Below, one piece after another: positions 49,818 to 59,366 of a DNA stretch of 64,000 bases. Made by a program: the position numbers and the translations under genes. The notes under the pieces are model-generated. The model had not been told where the DNA came from, did no database searches, and was given only the letters and a program-made list of their open reading frames with translations. Within the stretch, counting starts at the first letter, position 1. Each line of letters opens with the position of its first letter. Source of the stretch: Gammaproteobacteria bacterium (GTDB taxonomy: Bacteria > Pseudomonadota > Gammaproteobacteria > Steroidobacterales > Rariloculaceae); the NCBI GenBank assembly GCA_022819855.1, contig JAJEGN010000020.1, positions 62,001 through 126,000 on the forward strand, in the 5' to 3' direction.

Positions 49818-51047
49818 ATGAAACGCGATCGCTTGAGTTCGACCGACCGCAGGACCGTCCTCAGGGCAGGATTGTGCGGGCTCGGCGTCGGCGCGGCCCT
49901 GCGCACGCCGCCGCTCTTCGCGCAGGCGGCTTCGAGGCTCGCGGCCGAAGCCGACGGCAAGATTCTCGTCGTGCTCGAGCTTTCGGGCGGCAACGACGGG
50001 CTAAACACGCTCGTGCCGTACGGCGACGACGCCTACTACCGGCACCGGCCGTCGATCGGGATCCGGAAGGAGGAACTGCTGCCGATCGACGATCATTTCG
50101 GTTTCAGCGGAGGCATGGTCGGCTTCGAACGGCTGTTCAAGGACGGCAAGCTCGCGGTAGTGCACGGCTGCGGCTACGACAATCCGTCGTTCTCGCATTT
50201 CACGTCGATGTCCTATTGGCACACGGCGGCGCCGAACAGCGGCGAACCGTATGGCTGGGTCGGCCGCACGGCCGACGCGATGGCTCCCGATGCGCCGCCG
50301 AACTTCCTCGTCAACATCGGCGCGCGGCAGTCGCTGGCCGTGCGCAGCGCCCGGCACGTGCCCGTCGTCTTCGATGACCCGAACAGGTTCTCGCGCGATG
50401 CGTTCTTCGAACAACGCGAGGTGCTCGATTCCACGGCGCACACAGGGGCGATCGACAATCCCTCACGCCGCTTCCTGCACGCCATCGCTCAAAGCGCGAA
50501 GGACGCCTCGTCGCTCGTGCGCGAAGCCTGGGCCAACTACCGCTCGCCAGTCGATTACGGCGTCACTGGCCTGGATCTGCCGAAGGTCGTGTCGCTCATC
50601 GAGGCGGGCATGCCGACCCGTCTCTACTACACGTCCTATCGCAACAATGCGTTCGACACGCATGTCTTTCAGGGCAACGTGCACCGCCGACTGCTGACCT
50701 ACACCTCAGATGCGGTTTCGGCGTTCCTCAGGGATCTCGAACGCATCGGCCGGGTCGACGACGTCATCGTGATGATCTTCTCGGAGTTTGGCCGGCGCGT
50801 GCCCGAGAACGTGAGCCTCGGCACGGACCACGGCGCGGCGAACCTCATGTTCGTGGCCGGCAACGGCGTGCGCGGCGGGCACTACGGCGAGATCCCGAGC
50901 CTGACCGAACTCGACGACGGCGACAACCTCGTCCACACGTCGGATTTCCGCCGGGTCTACGCGACCGTGGTCGGCGGCTGGCTCGGTTACCCCGGCACGG
51001 ACGAGCTGCTCAAGGGCGACTTCAAACCGTTCGACATGTTCGTCTGA
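49818..51047 (+). CDS. DUF1501 protein with Tat-like signal
   Basis: A 409-residue protein. The N-terminus DRRTVLRAGLCGLGVGAAL resembles a twin-arginine signal, suggesting export folded. Core blocks are VVLELSGGNDGLNTLVPYGD, FGFSGGMVGFERLFKDGKL, SFSHFTSMSYWHTA and MIFSEFGRRVPENVSLGTDHG, all typical of DUF1501, a member of the alkaline phosphatase-like superfamily. FSEFGRR and TDHGAA are the most conserved and include potential metal ligands. It is the partner of the DUF1800 gene. GAGGGG lies upstream of the ATG. Confidence 0.92.
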   Translation: MKRDRLSSTDRRTVLRAGLCGLGVGAALRTPPLFAQAASRLAAEADGKILVVLELSGGNDGLNTLVPYGDDAYYRHRPSIGIRKEELLPIDDHFGFSGGMVGFERLFKDGKLAVVHGCGYDNPSFSHFTSMSYWHTAAPNSGEPYGWVGRTADAMAPDAPPNFLVNIGARQSLAVRSARHVPVVFDDPNRFSRDAFFEQREVLDSTAHTGAIDNPSRRFLHAIAQSAKDASSLVREAWANYRSPVDYGVTGLDLPKVVSLIEAGMPTRLYYTSYRNNAFDTHVFQGNVHRRLLTYTSDAVSAFLRDLERIGRVDDVIVMIFSEFGRRVPENVSLGTDHGAANLMFVAGNGVRGGHYGEIPSLTELDDGDNLVHTSDFRRVYATVVGGWLGYPGTDELLKGDFKPFDMFV

Positions 51048-51084
51048 GCCGTCCACTGAATCGGGCGTCCCGTTGCGTACCCGC

Positions 51085-51158
51085 GCCGGCCGGCTGCAAG
51101 CGAATTGTGGGATATTCGGCGGTACTGCCCGGAAAGCAACGGCTTGCAGCGGCCGGCC
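51085..51158. repeat. imperfect inverted repeat between convergent genes
   Basis: Left arm 51085-51101 and right arm 51142-51158 pair over about 16 bases with one bulged G (core GCTGCAAGC/GCTTGCAGC), enclosing 40 bases. It lies just past the DUF1501 stop and before the stop of the convergent quinoprotein gene. It could be a two-way terminator or an extragenic palindrome; no T-run is present. Confidence 0.6.
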
Positions 51159-51194
51159 CGCAGGCAGCCGTCAGCGACGAAACTGCCGGACAGA

Positions 51195-52697
51195 TCAGGG
51201 CACGAGCATCCGGATCCAGCCGTCCTGGCGCGAGGTGACGAAAATCTCACCGTCGCGGCTCCGGCTCAGGTGCATGTCCGCGCGCGCCGACTCCACGCCG
51301 TTCGCCTGATTGATGAGATCGCGGAACGAGACGTAGACGGGTTCGCCGTTTGCGTCGCGAACGAAGAGCTGGACTTCCTCGACTGGCGCCACCGTGCTCG
51401 GAACGCCGTCATCGGCGGCCTTGAGTGCATCGAGATCGGCCGCGAACACGCGCCCGCGCTGCAGGTCCCCGAAGACGAACTTGCCGCGCAGCGCTTCGAT
51501 CTGGCCGTGGTAGGCGAAGCCGCCGCTGATCGCCCGGCCTTCGTTGTGGTCGTAGATTGCGACAGGGTAGGTGTATTCGTCTTCTATGCTGCCATCGAGC
51601 ACATCGGCGGGGAGTTCGTAGAGCTGATTGAGCGCGCCGCCCGGACGGATCATGCCGTTCTCCCAGTAGCCTTCGCGGTCCATCCAGCCATAGTTGCCGC
51701 CTTCGTGGACGATATTGACCTCTTCGATGTGGTTCATCCCGATGTCGAGGGCGAACATCGTGCCGTCGGTGAGATCCCACGAGATCCGGTGGGCATTGCG
51801 GAAGCCGTGGGCGTAGATCTCGCCGAGCGTCTCGGGGTCTCCATCGGTGTGAAAGTGATTGATCTCAGGGATCGTGTAATCGCCAAGGCCCTTGACCCCG
51901 CCCGATTCTGACGGGCTGCGCGGGTCGATGCGCAGGATCGCCGTGACGACCGAATCGGTCCGCTGTGTCTGGGAGGGGTTGTTGGCGTTCGGACCGCCGC
52001 CATTGCTGAAGCCGAGGTCGCTACCGCTCGTGTAGAGCAGGCCGTAGTCGGGATCGCCGGGTTCTGCGGTCGGGTTGAAGCCCACGTAACCGAAGGGATG
52101 CGACATGTTCGCGGTCACGTGCGCGACGCGCAGCAGTTCCCGGCGAGTGCCCTCGAAGCTGTCGGCTGACGGATCGTTGGCACGCCACTCGGTGATGACG
52201 TTGTGGTGCGTGACGTCGCCGTCGCTGTAGCCCGGCGGGATGAAGTCGGGCTCGCGCGGATTGGCGAAGGACCATTCGCCGTGCACGGTGTAGAAGAGGC
52301 CGTTGTCGGCAAACTCCGGATGAAAACCGAAGCCGATGAAGCCGCTCTCGAGCCGGTTATAGACGGCGAGCGGAAACGCCGCCGCGAAATCCGCGTACAA
52401 GGTCAGTTCGCCGTCCTCGTGTAGCTGGTAGAGGTAACCGCGCTGGTCGTTCGTGAAGCGCCGACCGTCCGGCGCGTCGCGCACGAAGCTCACGCGCGCC
52501 CAGCCGGCCGGGTTCACGTCCTGGCTCGCATGGAGGCTTCCGAGCGTTCGCGGCAGCCTGACGACATCTTGAATTTCGACCTCGAGTCCTCTCTTGGCCA
52601 CCGGGTCGGGCAGTGGGTCGGTAATCTGTGCGGTAGCGTCTTGGGCTGCCAGAAACGCGAGCGGGGCACAAGCGGCGAGCAGGGTTCGAATGCGCAT
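51195..52697 (-). CDS. secreted quinoprotein glucose/sorbosone dehydrogenase-like protein
   Basis: A 500-residue beta-propeller with signal peptide ending DATAQ. Characteristic blocks: ESGFIGFGFHPEFADNGLFY, AHGFRNAHRISWDL (catalytic-His region in sugar dehydrogenases), NIVHEGGNYGWMDREGYWENG and GGFAYHGQIEALRGKFVFGD. The catalytic and PQQ ligands are less well kept than in the 34 kb gene, so activity is uncertain. The C-terminus DGEIFVTSRQDGWIRML is a typical propeller end. DUF6152 copy 4 lies upstream in the same direction with about 230 bases between. Confidence 0.85.
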   Translation of the reverse strand: MRIRTLLAACAPLAFLAAQDATAQITDPLPDPVAKRGLEVEIQDVVRLPRTLGSLHASQDVNPAGWARVSFVRDAPDGRRFTNDQRGYLYQLHEDGELTLYADFAAAFPLAVYNRLESGFIGFGFHPEFADNGLFYTVHGEWSFANPREPDFIPPGYSDGDVTHHNVITEWRANDPSADSFEGTRRELLRVAHVTANMSHPFGYVGFNPTAEPGDPDYGLLYTSGSDLGFSNGGGPNANNPSQTQRTDSVVTAILRIDPRSPSESGGVKGLGDYTIPEINHFHTDGDPETLGEIYAHGFRNAHRISWDLTDGTMFALDIGMNHIEEVNIVHEGGNYGWMDREGYWENGMIRPGGALNQLYELPADVLDGSIEDEYTYPVAIYDHNEGRAISGGFAYHGQIEALRGKFVFGDLQRGRVFAADLDALKAADDGVPSTVAPVEEVQLFVRDANGEPVYVSFRDLINQANGVESARADMHLSRSRDGEIFVTSRQDGWIRMLVP

Positions 52698-52931
52698 GTC
52701 GAGCCTCTTCTGGAATTGCGATCATGATCCGGGGTTGTTTATACCAGATGTGTCTGACGCCATTCGCGGTGCGCGCAAAGACCAGCGAGAACGCGGCCGA
52801 CGCGCACTGTCGCCCGGGCGAAGCCTTCAGTTGGCAAACAAGTCCTCGACAAGCATCGAAATCGTTCGTCCCCGCACGCGGCTTGAAGCAACATCGGCGC
52901 CAGGTGCGGCGCGCGGTGCCGTCGCGGGTCG

Positions 52932-53396
52932 TTAGTTGCCGGTGCTTGCCGTGTCGACGCTGATCCTGGGTGAGCGGCCGACCTGCTCGTAACGCAGGCC
53001 GTCAGAAGGACGATCGAGTCGGCGAATGTAAAGCCAGTCCGCCTCGTCACGGCCCGGATGACCAGTGGCGACGACCCGGTCGCCGGAAGCGAAGGTGTCT
53101 TCGGTGATGCCGATCCGGACCAGTTCGAACTGGTTGTCGAGTTCGAGCCGCCACGTTTGCAGCTCGCCGGAAGCCGTATCCACGCTCAGGAACATGTAGG
53201 GATGCGGCCTGACAAAATGAAACTCGGTGATGACGCCCTCGACCGTCGCCTCGCGCCGGGTGAAGTAGACGCCCGAGATCGAGTGGTGGGCCTCCGCGAC
53301 GCCTGGCGTCAGCGCCGCCACCACGGGAATGAACGCCTTGATGCCGGCGATGAGCGCCGGAAGCATGACTGCGAGCGGACCGATCGAACGACACAT
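52932..53396 (-). CDS. secreted DUF6152 protein, copy 4 (divergent)
   Basis: A 154-residue protein from ATG 53396 (GAGG nine bases upstream; ATG 53405 is an alternative). The signal peptide is long and ends PGVAEA; the mature chain starts HHSISGVYF. The core is GVITEFHFVRPHPYMFLSV, with RPH in place of NPH, then VVATGHPGRDE. It is the most divergent of the four copies and the only one without an adjacent partner-family gene. About 235 bases without a gene separate it from the quinoprotein-like gene downstream. Confidence 0.82.
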   Translation of the reverse strand: MCRSIGPLAVMLPALIAGIKAFIPVVAALTPGVAEAHHSISGVYFTRREATVEGVITEFHFVRPHPYMFLSVDTASGELQTWRLELDNQFELVRIGITEDTFASGDRVVATGHPGRDEADWLYIRRLDRPSDGLRYEQVGRSPRISVDTASTGN

Positions 53397-53596
53397 GTAC
53401 AGCATCCTCACTGATCGGATCGATTGCCCCAGTATACGATTGCCGCGGTACGCGGCCAGCCAGTCCGAAAACCCTGATGAGGTTCTTTTCGACACATTTG
53501 TCGTTTCCGCACATCGGCGACGTAGACTGAACGCTTGTTCGGCCTCGTGCTCCAATCGGCGGACATAAAACTACCGGGCATGCCGTCGGTTAGGTT

Positions 53597-54406
53597 TTAG
53601 GCTTTTTCTCCGGTCAATACGGTAGCCTGCTCGGAGTCCGCGACTTCAGCAAACGAGCGCGAGAGCATATCGGCGCCGCGCGCGAGCAGACCCAGGTCGG
53701 AACCGACAGCGACGAAGCGGTAACCCCAAACGATATACCGTCGTGCATCGTCGGGCGCCGTGGCCAGGATGCCTGCCGGTGTGCCGGTGGCGGTGAGGCG
53801 TTCCACGGCATCCTGGATCGCATTCTGCACGTCTTCGTGGTGCGGGTTGCCGATGTGGCCGAGCGAGGCCGCGAGATCGGACGGTCCGATAAATACACCG
53901 TCGACACCGTCGACCGCGGCGATCGCCTCGAGCTGCTCGAGCGCGGAATGCGTTTCGACCTGCACGAGCACGCAAATTTCCTCGTCCGCCGTTTGCAGGT
54001 AATCCCGGTCGCGTCCGTAGCGTGCGGCACGGACGCCGCCGGCGACGCCGCGGATGCCGCGCGGCGGGTAGCGTGTTGCGGCAACGGCCTGTTCGGCCTC
54101 GTCCGCGCTTTGCACGTACGGCACCAGAATGCCGGGCGCGCCGATGTCGAGTATGCGCTTGATCAGGACCGCATCGTTCCATGCCGGACGGACGACGGCG
54201 GTGGCCGTGCCCCCGCGCATGGCTTGAAGCTGCGAAAGCAGGGTGGGTACTTCGTTCGGCGCATGCTCGGTGTCGAGCAGTATCCAGTCGAAGCCGCTGT
54301 CGGCGACGATCTCGGCCGCGATGTTGCTGCACAGGCTCGACCAGAGGCCGATCTGGCGTTCGCCGCGGCTGAGCGCGGCCTTGAAGGCATTGCGCGGGGC
54401 GTCCAC
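53597..54406 (-). CDS. HpcH/HpaI-family aldolase
   Basis: A 269-residue class II aldolase. Conserved blocks: [15 protein letters not shown] (general base region), [29 protein letters not shown] (read as adjacent blocks), [12 protein letters not shown] (metal Glu) and [16 protein letters not shown] (metal Asp). These match 4-hydroxy-2-oxoheptanedioate aldolase, HpaI, which releases pyruvate at the end of meta-cleavage pathways. The HpaH-like gene ends ten bases upstream, consistent with consecutive steps. Substrate range in the family is broad, so the exact substrate is inferred. Confidence 0.9.
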   Translation of the reverse strand: MDAPRNAFKAALSRGERQIGLWSSLCSNIAAEIVADSGFDWILLDTEHAPNEVPTLLSQLQAMRGGTATAVVRPAWNDAVLIKRILDIGAPGILVPYVQSADEAEQAVAATRYPPRGIRGVAGGVRAARYGRDRDYLQTADEEICVLVQVETHSALEQLEAIAAVDGVDGVFIGPSDLAASLGHIGNPHHEDVQNAIQDAVERLTATGTPAGILATAPDDARRYIVWGYRFVAVGSDLGLLARGADMLSRSFAEVADSEQATVLTGEKA

Positions 54407-54416
54407 TTTCGGAGTC

Positions 54417-55202
54417 TCAGACGAAGCTCACCGACACGCTGCCGAGTTCGCCGAAGTCGGCGCGGATCGTGTCGTTGGGTTCGGCCCATACGGGGCGGAC
54501 GAAGGATCCCGACAGCATCATGTGGCCAGGTTCGAGCACGGTGCCAAAGGGTGCAAGCTTGTTGGCGAGCCAGGCGATACCCATGGCCGGGTTGCCGAGC
54601 ACGCCTGCCGCGACCCCGGTCTCCTCGATATCGGAGTTTCGATAGAGCACGCCGCCGACCTTCGCGAGGTCGATATCGAGCGGTCGCACTGCTCGCCCGC
54701 CAAGAACGATGCCCGCGGCGGCGCCGTTGTCGGCGATCGTGTCGACGATCTTGCGCGGTTCGTCAACGCGTGCATCGATGATCTCGATCGACGGGACGAC
54801 GTACTCGGTGGCGCGAAGGACCTCGATCAGGCCGACGCCTGGGCCCTTGAGCGCTTCGCCGAGGATGAAGGTCAGTTCCAGCTCCACACGTGGCACACAG
54901 TAGTTGGCGTGCTCGACCGTTGCGCCGTCCTCGACGAGCATGTCGTCGAACAGGTAACCGTAGTCCGGTTCGTCGATCTTCGATGCGCGCTGCATGGCTT
55001 TCGAAGTCAGGCCGATCTTGTGTCCGATCAGTCTTGCGCCCGCCGCTTCACGCCTGCGGGCGACCTCGCTCGAGATTGCGTAGGCGTCGTCGATCGTGAT
55101 GCCCGGCCAACTTGCAGACGGACGCAGAGCCTGGCGCTTGTCAGCGTTGGCCCTGATCAGCCTCTTGACGGCGGCTTCACGTTCGGCGTCTCTCATCGCC
55201 AA
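54417..55202 (-). CDS. 2-oxo-hept-4-ene-1,7-dioate hydratase-like enzyme (HpaH/MhpD family)
   Basis: A 261-residue hydratase of the fumarylacetoacetase-like fold. Markers: [39 protein letters not shown] with metal-binding Glu residues, [21 protein letters not shown] and [18 protein letters not shown]. Enzymes of this family hydrate a 2-oxo-enoate before the aldolase step. It is the first gene of the leftward HpaH-HpaI pair. HpaH and MhpD members are not separable by eye; pairing with an HpaI-type aldolase favours the seven-carbon dioate substrate. Confidence 0.9.
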   Translation of the reverse strand: MAMRDAEREAAVKRLIRANADKRQALRPSASWPGITIDDAYAISSEVARRREAAGARLIGHKIGLTSKAMQRASKIDEPDYGYLFDDMLVEDGATVEHANYCVPRVELELTFILGEALKGPGVGLIEVLRATEYVVPSIEIIDARVDEPRKIVDTIADNGAAAGIVLGGRAVRPLDIDLAKVGGVLYRNSDIEETGVAAGVLGNPAMGIAWLANKLAPFGTVLEPGHMMLSGSFVRPVWAEPNDTIRADFGELGSVSVSFV

Positions 55203-55446
55203 GACAGGTCTCCTGAATTGTGGTCCCGGGCGGTGTGCGGCGGATTATAAGAGCAAAGCGCATCACACGAAGCGCCTGCCCTGCGAACATTGCGCTCCGA
55301 TCCGGTCCGGTGGTTCGAGCGCGGCGCGGGGACTTGAGTCCAGACTTCCGGCCCTTATATTTATGTTTTCGTGGGAAAGGGGTGGCTGCGCCGTCGCGCC
55401 GCGCGACATCCCTGAGACCTGAGCAAGGAAAACGAAGGAGAGAAAA

Positions 55447-56091
55447 ATGATGCGACAACTGGATCGGACATCGGTGAACTGCGGGCGCACGGCGGTCGTC
55501 CGCGCCGGAAGTCTGGCCCTGATCGCTTTCCTGGCGGTCTGCGCTTCCGCTGCTGCACAGGATCGACCCGTGCCGGACACCTACACCGCGACGACGACCG
55601 GCATGACGCCGGACGGCCAGGGACTCAGATTCGTCGTGACGCAGTGGTCCGACGACGGTGACCGCTCAGTGGTCGTTTCGGTCCTGGACGGCGAAGAGAG
55701 CCCGAGTGAAGTCCTGTCGGAGCTGTCGTCGGTCGGCGCAGTCTGGCTCGACGGCAGCGGCGCCGGATACGCGATCAAGTACGCTCATCGTGCAGCGACC
55801 GATGACGGCGGCGAAGTCGTCACGCTGGTGACGGACAGGCCCGTCGGCTCGTACAACTTCCGGCCCTGGTCGGTCGAGAACTCGACCGCGACCGCACTTG
55901 TCGAATACTCGGTCATCGAGTTGCGCCTCGACGCCAGCGGCAGCGGCGTCGGCACGATGTCGCTGGCCGCGGATGTCACGACCGATGAGGATGCGGACAC
56001 TGTCTCGCTCGTCAGGGCCGACGGGACACCCGACGTTCTTGCGGACGTTTCGCTCGAGCCCAAGCCCTACTGGGCCAGGGACGACGGCTGA
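55447..56091 (+). CDS. secreted protein of unknown function
   Basis: A 214-residue protein with AAGGAGAG six bases before the ATG and a signal peptide ending SASAAAQ. The body reads as two beta-rich halves with blocks such as RFVVTQWSDDGDRSVVVSVL and IELRLDASGSGVGTMSLAADV. No family recognised. It lies alone between the leftward hydratase and the convergent TonB receptor. About 240 bases upstream have no gene and should hold both divergent promoters. A strong hairpin lies 22 bases after its stop. Confidence 0.75.
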   Translation: MMRQLDRTSVNCGRTAVVRAGSLALIAFLAVCASAAAQDRPVPDTYTATTTGMTPDGQGLRFVVTQWSDDGDRSVVVSVLDGEESPSEVLSELSSVGAVWLDGSGAGYAIKYAHRAATDDGGEVVTLVTDRPVGSYNFRPWSVENSTATALVEYSVIELRLDASGSGVGTMSLAADVTTDEDADTVSLVRADGTPDVLADVSLEPKPYWARDDG

Positions 56092-56112
56092 TCCGGCATC
56101 TGCCGGGCAAGG

Positions 56113-56137
56113 GGAGGGGGCGTTCAACGCCCCCTCC
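56113..56137. terminator. strong GC hairpin between convergent genes
   Basis: GGAGGGGGCG and CGCCCCCTCC pair perfectly over ten bases around TTCAA. With no T-run on either side it is not a textbook intrinsic terminator, but its place between two convergent stops fits a two-way terminator. Confidence 0.65.
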
Positions 56138-56158
56138 GGTCCTGATCGCGCGACTCGC

Positions 56159-58675
56159 TCAGAAGTCCCGGCGAATGCTGATTCCCCATTGCTCCGGATC
56201 GATATAGGTCTGCTGCAGCGTTCCGAAGAAGCCGAGGAAGTTCAGCGTACTTTGCGTAGTGCGCTCGTCCGAGCAGTTCGTGCAGAACAGCGACGCCTGC
56301 CACTCCTGGTCCGGTGAGAGCCAGGTCAGGCGCATGGTCTGCCTGGTGTGCGCCGGCACATGGTTTCCGGGGGCGGTCTCGTCCCCGTCGACGCCCCACC
56401 AGGCGTCGTCGCGCCAACTTGCGCCGTATCGGAAGGACAGTTCCGCGCCGTTGCTGAGCGTCGTGAACCAGTTGACGTTCAGCGTTGCCGTGTACTCGGG
56501 CGAGCGATTCGGTCCCTCGTTGATGTCAGGTGCGCCGGCAGGATCGAGACCGAGCTCGATGCGCGCCTCGGGGCTCGCATTGCCGAGATCCGTCAACTGA
56601 TAGTTCAGATGCGAAACGCTGCCTTCGATCAGCCAGTGGTTCCCGATCGGGGCCTGTAGCTCGATCTCGAATCCGTCGAGTTCGGCCTCGCCGGCGTTGG
56701 TCGTGAGCCACGCCGGGTTGTCGTTCTCGTCGAGGCCGGCGGCGCCCTGCTGCAGGTCGCTGTACGTCATGTCGTAGATCGACGCGTTGAGTCTCAGCCG
56801 GCCGTCGAGCAGATCCGACTTGATGCCGAACTCGAGGTTTTCCAGCGTTTCCGGACCGAACGGCACGCGGATACCGGGCGACGGTCGAGGAGTCGTGCCG
56901 CCGCCGCGAAAGCCTTCCTGATACGTGCCGTAGACCATGATGTCGTCGTTGACGTTGTATGACAGGCTGAGCATCGGGTCGGTCACTTCGGAGACCGCGT
57001 TGACGTTGATCGGATCTTCGAAACCGGCAGTTCTTGAACCGTCACGATCGAAGCGTTCCTGCAGGATGAGCTTGTCGTCCTCGCTGCGGCGAAGCCCCAC
57101 GGTCAGCGACAGACGGTCGGTCAGATCGGTGACGGTGTTCAGGAACAGTCCGCTGTTCTCCACCCAGACGTTGTCGACACGGTCGATGCAGGCGACCCCG
57201 ATCAGGCACGGAAAGAGCACCGAAATATTGGTGTTGAGATCGTACTGCTCGAGATCGAAGTAGCCGACGGTCCACGAGGTGCGTCCGTCGAACAGTTGAC
57301 CGCTGACGCGCAGCTCGATCGAGTCCTGATCGTGACGGAAGGTGTCAAGCGTGTGGTTGATCGGCATCGGAGAGGCGTCCGAGTCACGGCCCCACTGGGC
57401 GTCGAACTCGCGATGGGCGTAGATGAACTTGACGTCGATGTCGTCGAGATACCAGTCGAACGTGGCGCTCGTTCCCCACTGCGAAATGTTGTTGATGTTC
57501 GGCGTCTCGATGCCGCCGTCGATGCCGCTGTTGGCGTTGAAGCCGGAGTAGTTCGTGTAGATGTCCGGAGCCGCGAAGCGATCGTCATAAGGTATGCCCC
57601 AGTTCGGCAGGGCGACGCGAGGGTTGTACAGCACGCCGATCAGGAACGGCTGCGTGATGTCGGCGACGAGGTCGTACGGCGACGTGCTTCGTTGCTCGGT
57701 GACGTCGGCGATGACGTTGAGCTCGAATGACTCGTTCGGAGTGAACCGCAAGGTGCCGCGTGCGGCCTCGACATCCTCGTCACCGAAGCGCCCGACCACG
57801 CAGTTGCGGTCCGTGCCGCGCTCGGAGACCCGGGTCGGCAGCGCGAAGGCATTGTCTTCGGGACTGCCCGGAGTGCCCATGATGGGAACGCGATTAGCGG
57901 AGTCCCATCCGACGATACCGTCGCCCACGCCCGCGAGGTGGCCGCGGCCGGATTCGACCATCGCGCAGCGGAAGTCGACGTTGTTCTGCCAGCCCTGCTT
58001 GCTGCGCGACACGAACGCGACGCGCCCGAAGAGTTTCTCGTCGACCAGCACGGTTTCGTACGAGCCCTTGATGTCGAGCCGGTCGTAGTCGCCGACTGTG
58101 ATTTCGATGTTGCCGCCTTCCTCTTCGCCGGGCTTGCGGCTGACCATGCGTACGACGCCGCCGATGGCGTTCTTTCCGAACAGCGTGCCCTGCGGTCCGC
58201 GCAGCACCTCGACGCGCTCGAGGTCGAGCAGGTCGAGAATCGCGCCCGTCGGCCGGCCGATCACGACATCGTCGACATAGAACTGCACGGTGGGTTCAAC
58301 GGTCGGCTTGAAGTCGCCGTAGCCAAGACCGCGAATGTTCGCCGCGAGCGTCGGTCCCCAGCCCGAACCGAGCTGATCGATCGTGACGTTCGGCGCCCAG
58401 TCGGCAATGTCGATGACGTCGAGCGCGCCCAGGGCATCGAGCGTCTCGCCGGAGATCGCCGAGATGGCCAGCGGAATCTCCTGCAGCGGTTCCTCGCGGA
58501 AGCGCGACGTGACGATGATTTCTTCGAGTTCCGGTCCCGTACCCTCGTCGTCCTGGGCGAAAGACGGGTCTGGCGCCAGGATCGCGGCGCACGCGGCAGC
58601 CAGTGTACTGACAGCCAGACGTTCGAGGCGATTTGTTGCACAAATGCTGCGAAACGTTCCTGTGGTGTTTTTCAT
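56159..58675 (-). CDS. TonB-dependent outer-membrane receptor
   Basis: An 838-residue receptor. The signal peptide ends DPSFAQ. LEEIIVTSRFREEPLQEIP is the TonB-box region. The plug domain follows (about 65-180), with NIRGLGYGDFKPTVEPTVQF, LERVEVLRGPQGTLFGKNA and GGVVRMVSRKP. The rest is a 22-strand-type barrel ending in Phe (ISIRRDF). The N-terminal type resembles receptors used by marine and sphingomonad-like bacteria for organic compounds rather than siderophores. Its place beside aromatic catabolism genes suggests uptake of the pathway substrate. GGAGAA lies upstream of the ATG. Confidence 0.93.
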   Translation of the reverse strand: MKNTTGTFRSICATNRLERLAVSTLAAACAAILAPDPSFAQDDEGTGPELEEIIVTSRFREEPLQEIPLAISAISGETLDALGALDVIDIADWAPNVTIDQLGSGWGPTLAANIRGLGYGDFKPTVEPTVQFYVDDVVIGRPTGAILDLLDLERVEVLRGPQGTLFGKNAIGGVVRMVSRKPGEEEGGNIEITVGDYDRLDIKGSYETVLVDEKLFGRVAFVSRSKQGWQNNVDFRCAMVESGRGHLAGVGDGIVGWDSANRVPIMGTPGSPEDNAFALPTRVSERGTDRNCVVGRFGDEDVEAARGTLRFTPNESFELNVIADVTEQRSTSPYDLVADITQPFLIGVLYNPRVALPNWGIPYDDRFAAPDIYTNYSGFNANSGIDGGIETPNINNISQWGTSATFDWYLDDIDVKFIYAHREFDAQWGRDSDASPMPINHTLDTFRHDQDSIELRVSGQLFDGRTSWTVGYFDLEQYDLNTNISVLFPCLIGVACIDRVDNVWVENSGLFLNTVTDLTDRLSLTVGLRRSEDDKLILQERFDRDGSRTAGFEDPINVNAVSEVTDPMLSLSYNVNDDIMVYGTYQEGFRGGGTTPRPSPGIRVPFGPETLENLEFGIKSDLLDGRLRLNASIYDMTYSDLQQGAAGLDENDNPAWLTTNAGEAELDGFEIELQAPIGNHWLIEGSVSHLNYQLTDLGNASPEARIELGLDPAGAPDINEGPNRSPEYTATLNVNWFTTLSNGAELSFRYGASWRDDAWWGVDGDETAPGNHVPAHTRQTMRLTWLSPDQEWQASLFCTNCSDERTTQSTLNFLGFFGTLQQTYIDPEQWGISIRRDF

Positions 58676-59108
58676 GATGTGTTCTCCGGTGAATCGCTAA
58701 ATCAACAGTGAAAAAATTGAACGTGGGATGGATTCGGCGGCACTGCCAAGCGCAGTCAGTGCGATGTACGCTCCAAACGTGGAGGCTCGCTATCTCTCAC
58801 TGATCTTTGCAAAATAAGTTTGCGGCTTCGTCCGTCGTGGACATTCGGCCAAGCCTGACTAGCTGCTTCTACGGCAAACGTTCGCCATCGCCGCTGTCCT
58901 GAATGTCAAGAAATCAAACTATAAGAAAATTCCTGAAATTCGCAAGCCAAACCTTCCCTATCGGCATTTACGCAACGTGGCGGAAGGGAGCTCTGGTTCG
59001 GACAAGAGCTGCCGAAAAGGGTAAGAGTCTTGCGCGGAAACTCGGTGCAGAGTAGTTCTCGAACCGGTGCGCAGTCCGGCCTCAGGCGTTCAGCGACCGA
59101 ACTTCAGG
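58676..59108. other. intergenic region upstream of the TonB receptor
   Basis: This is the most AT-rich stretch noticed in the window, especially about 58800-58970 (runs such as CAAAATAAG and CTATAAGAAAATT). It should contain the receptor promoter on the minus strand, but no confident -35/-10 pair can be named. The higher AT content may also mark a recombination boundary. No gene seen. Confidence 0.5.
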
Positions 59109-59366
59109 TCATGCGTTGCCATACGACGCTTTGAGTGGTTGTTGTTCGCAGTCAGCGGTAAGGTGTTCGATGTGCATGGCAAGCCGGTCGGCGACCGCCC
59201 CCCAACTGTGTCGCTCGGCGAACGTCCGGCAGAAGGTGCGGTTTACCCCAAAAGTACGAACGACTGCGTGACCCAGATCTTCATCGAGAGCACCGCTGAT
59301 TCCCTCCAGGACCACGTTTTTCGGTCCTGTGACGGGATACGCGGCAACGCTGAGGTTCTTGCTCAA
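59109..59366 (-). pseudogene. C-terminal remnant of a GT4-type glycosyltransferase
   Basis: The 85-residue frame reads SVAAYPVTGPKNVVLEGISG, then ALDEDL and CRTFAERHSWGAVADRL. This resembles the end of GT4 glycosyltransferases: the nucleotide-sugar loop, a short LDEDL segment and an F-A-x-x-x-S-W helix. The first about 250 residues of such an enzyme are missing. Upstream codons in this frame, read into the osmC-like gene, show no glycosyltransferase residues, so the break is at or just before the TTG that overlaps the osmC stop. It is a fragment left by a rearrangement, or possibly a short recruited protein. Confidence 0.5.

Noticed and set aside
47906..50008. A 700-codon minus-strand frame across the DUF1800 and DUF1501 genes
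   Set aside because: The plus-strand genes have signal peptides and family motifs; the minus frame has none.
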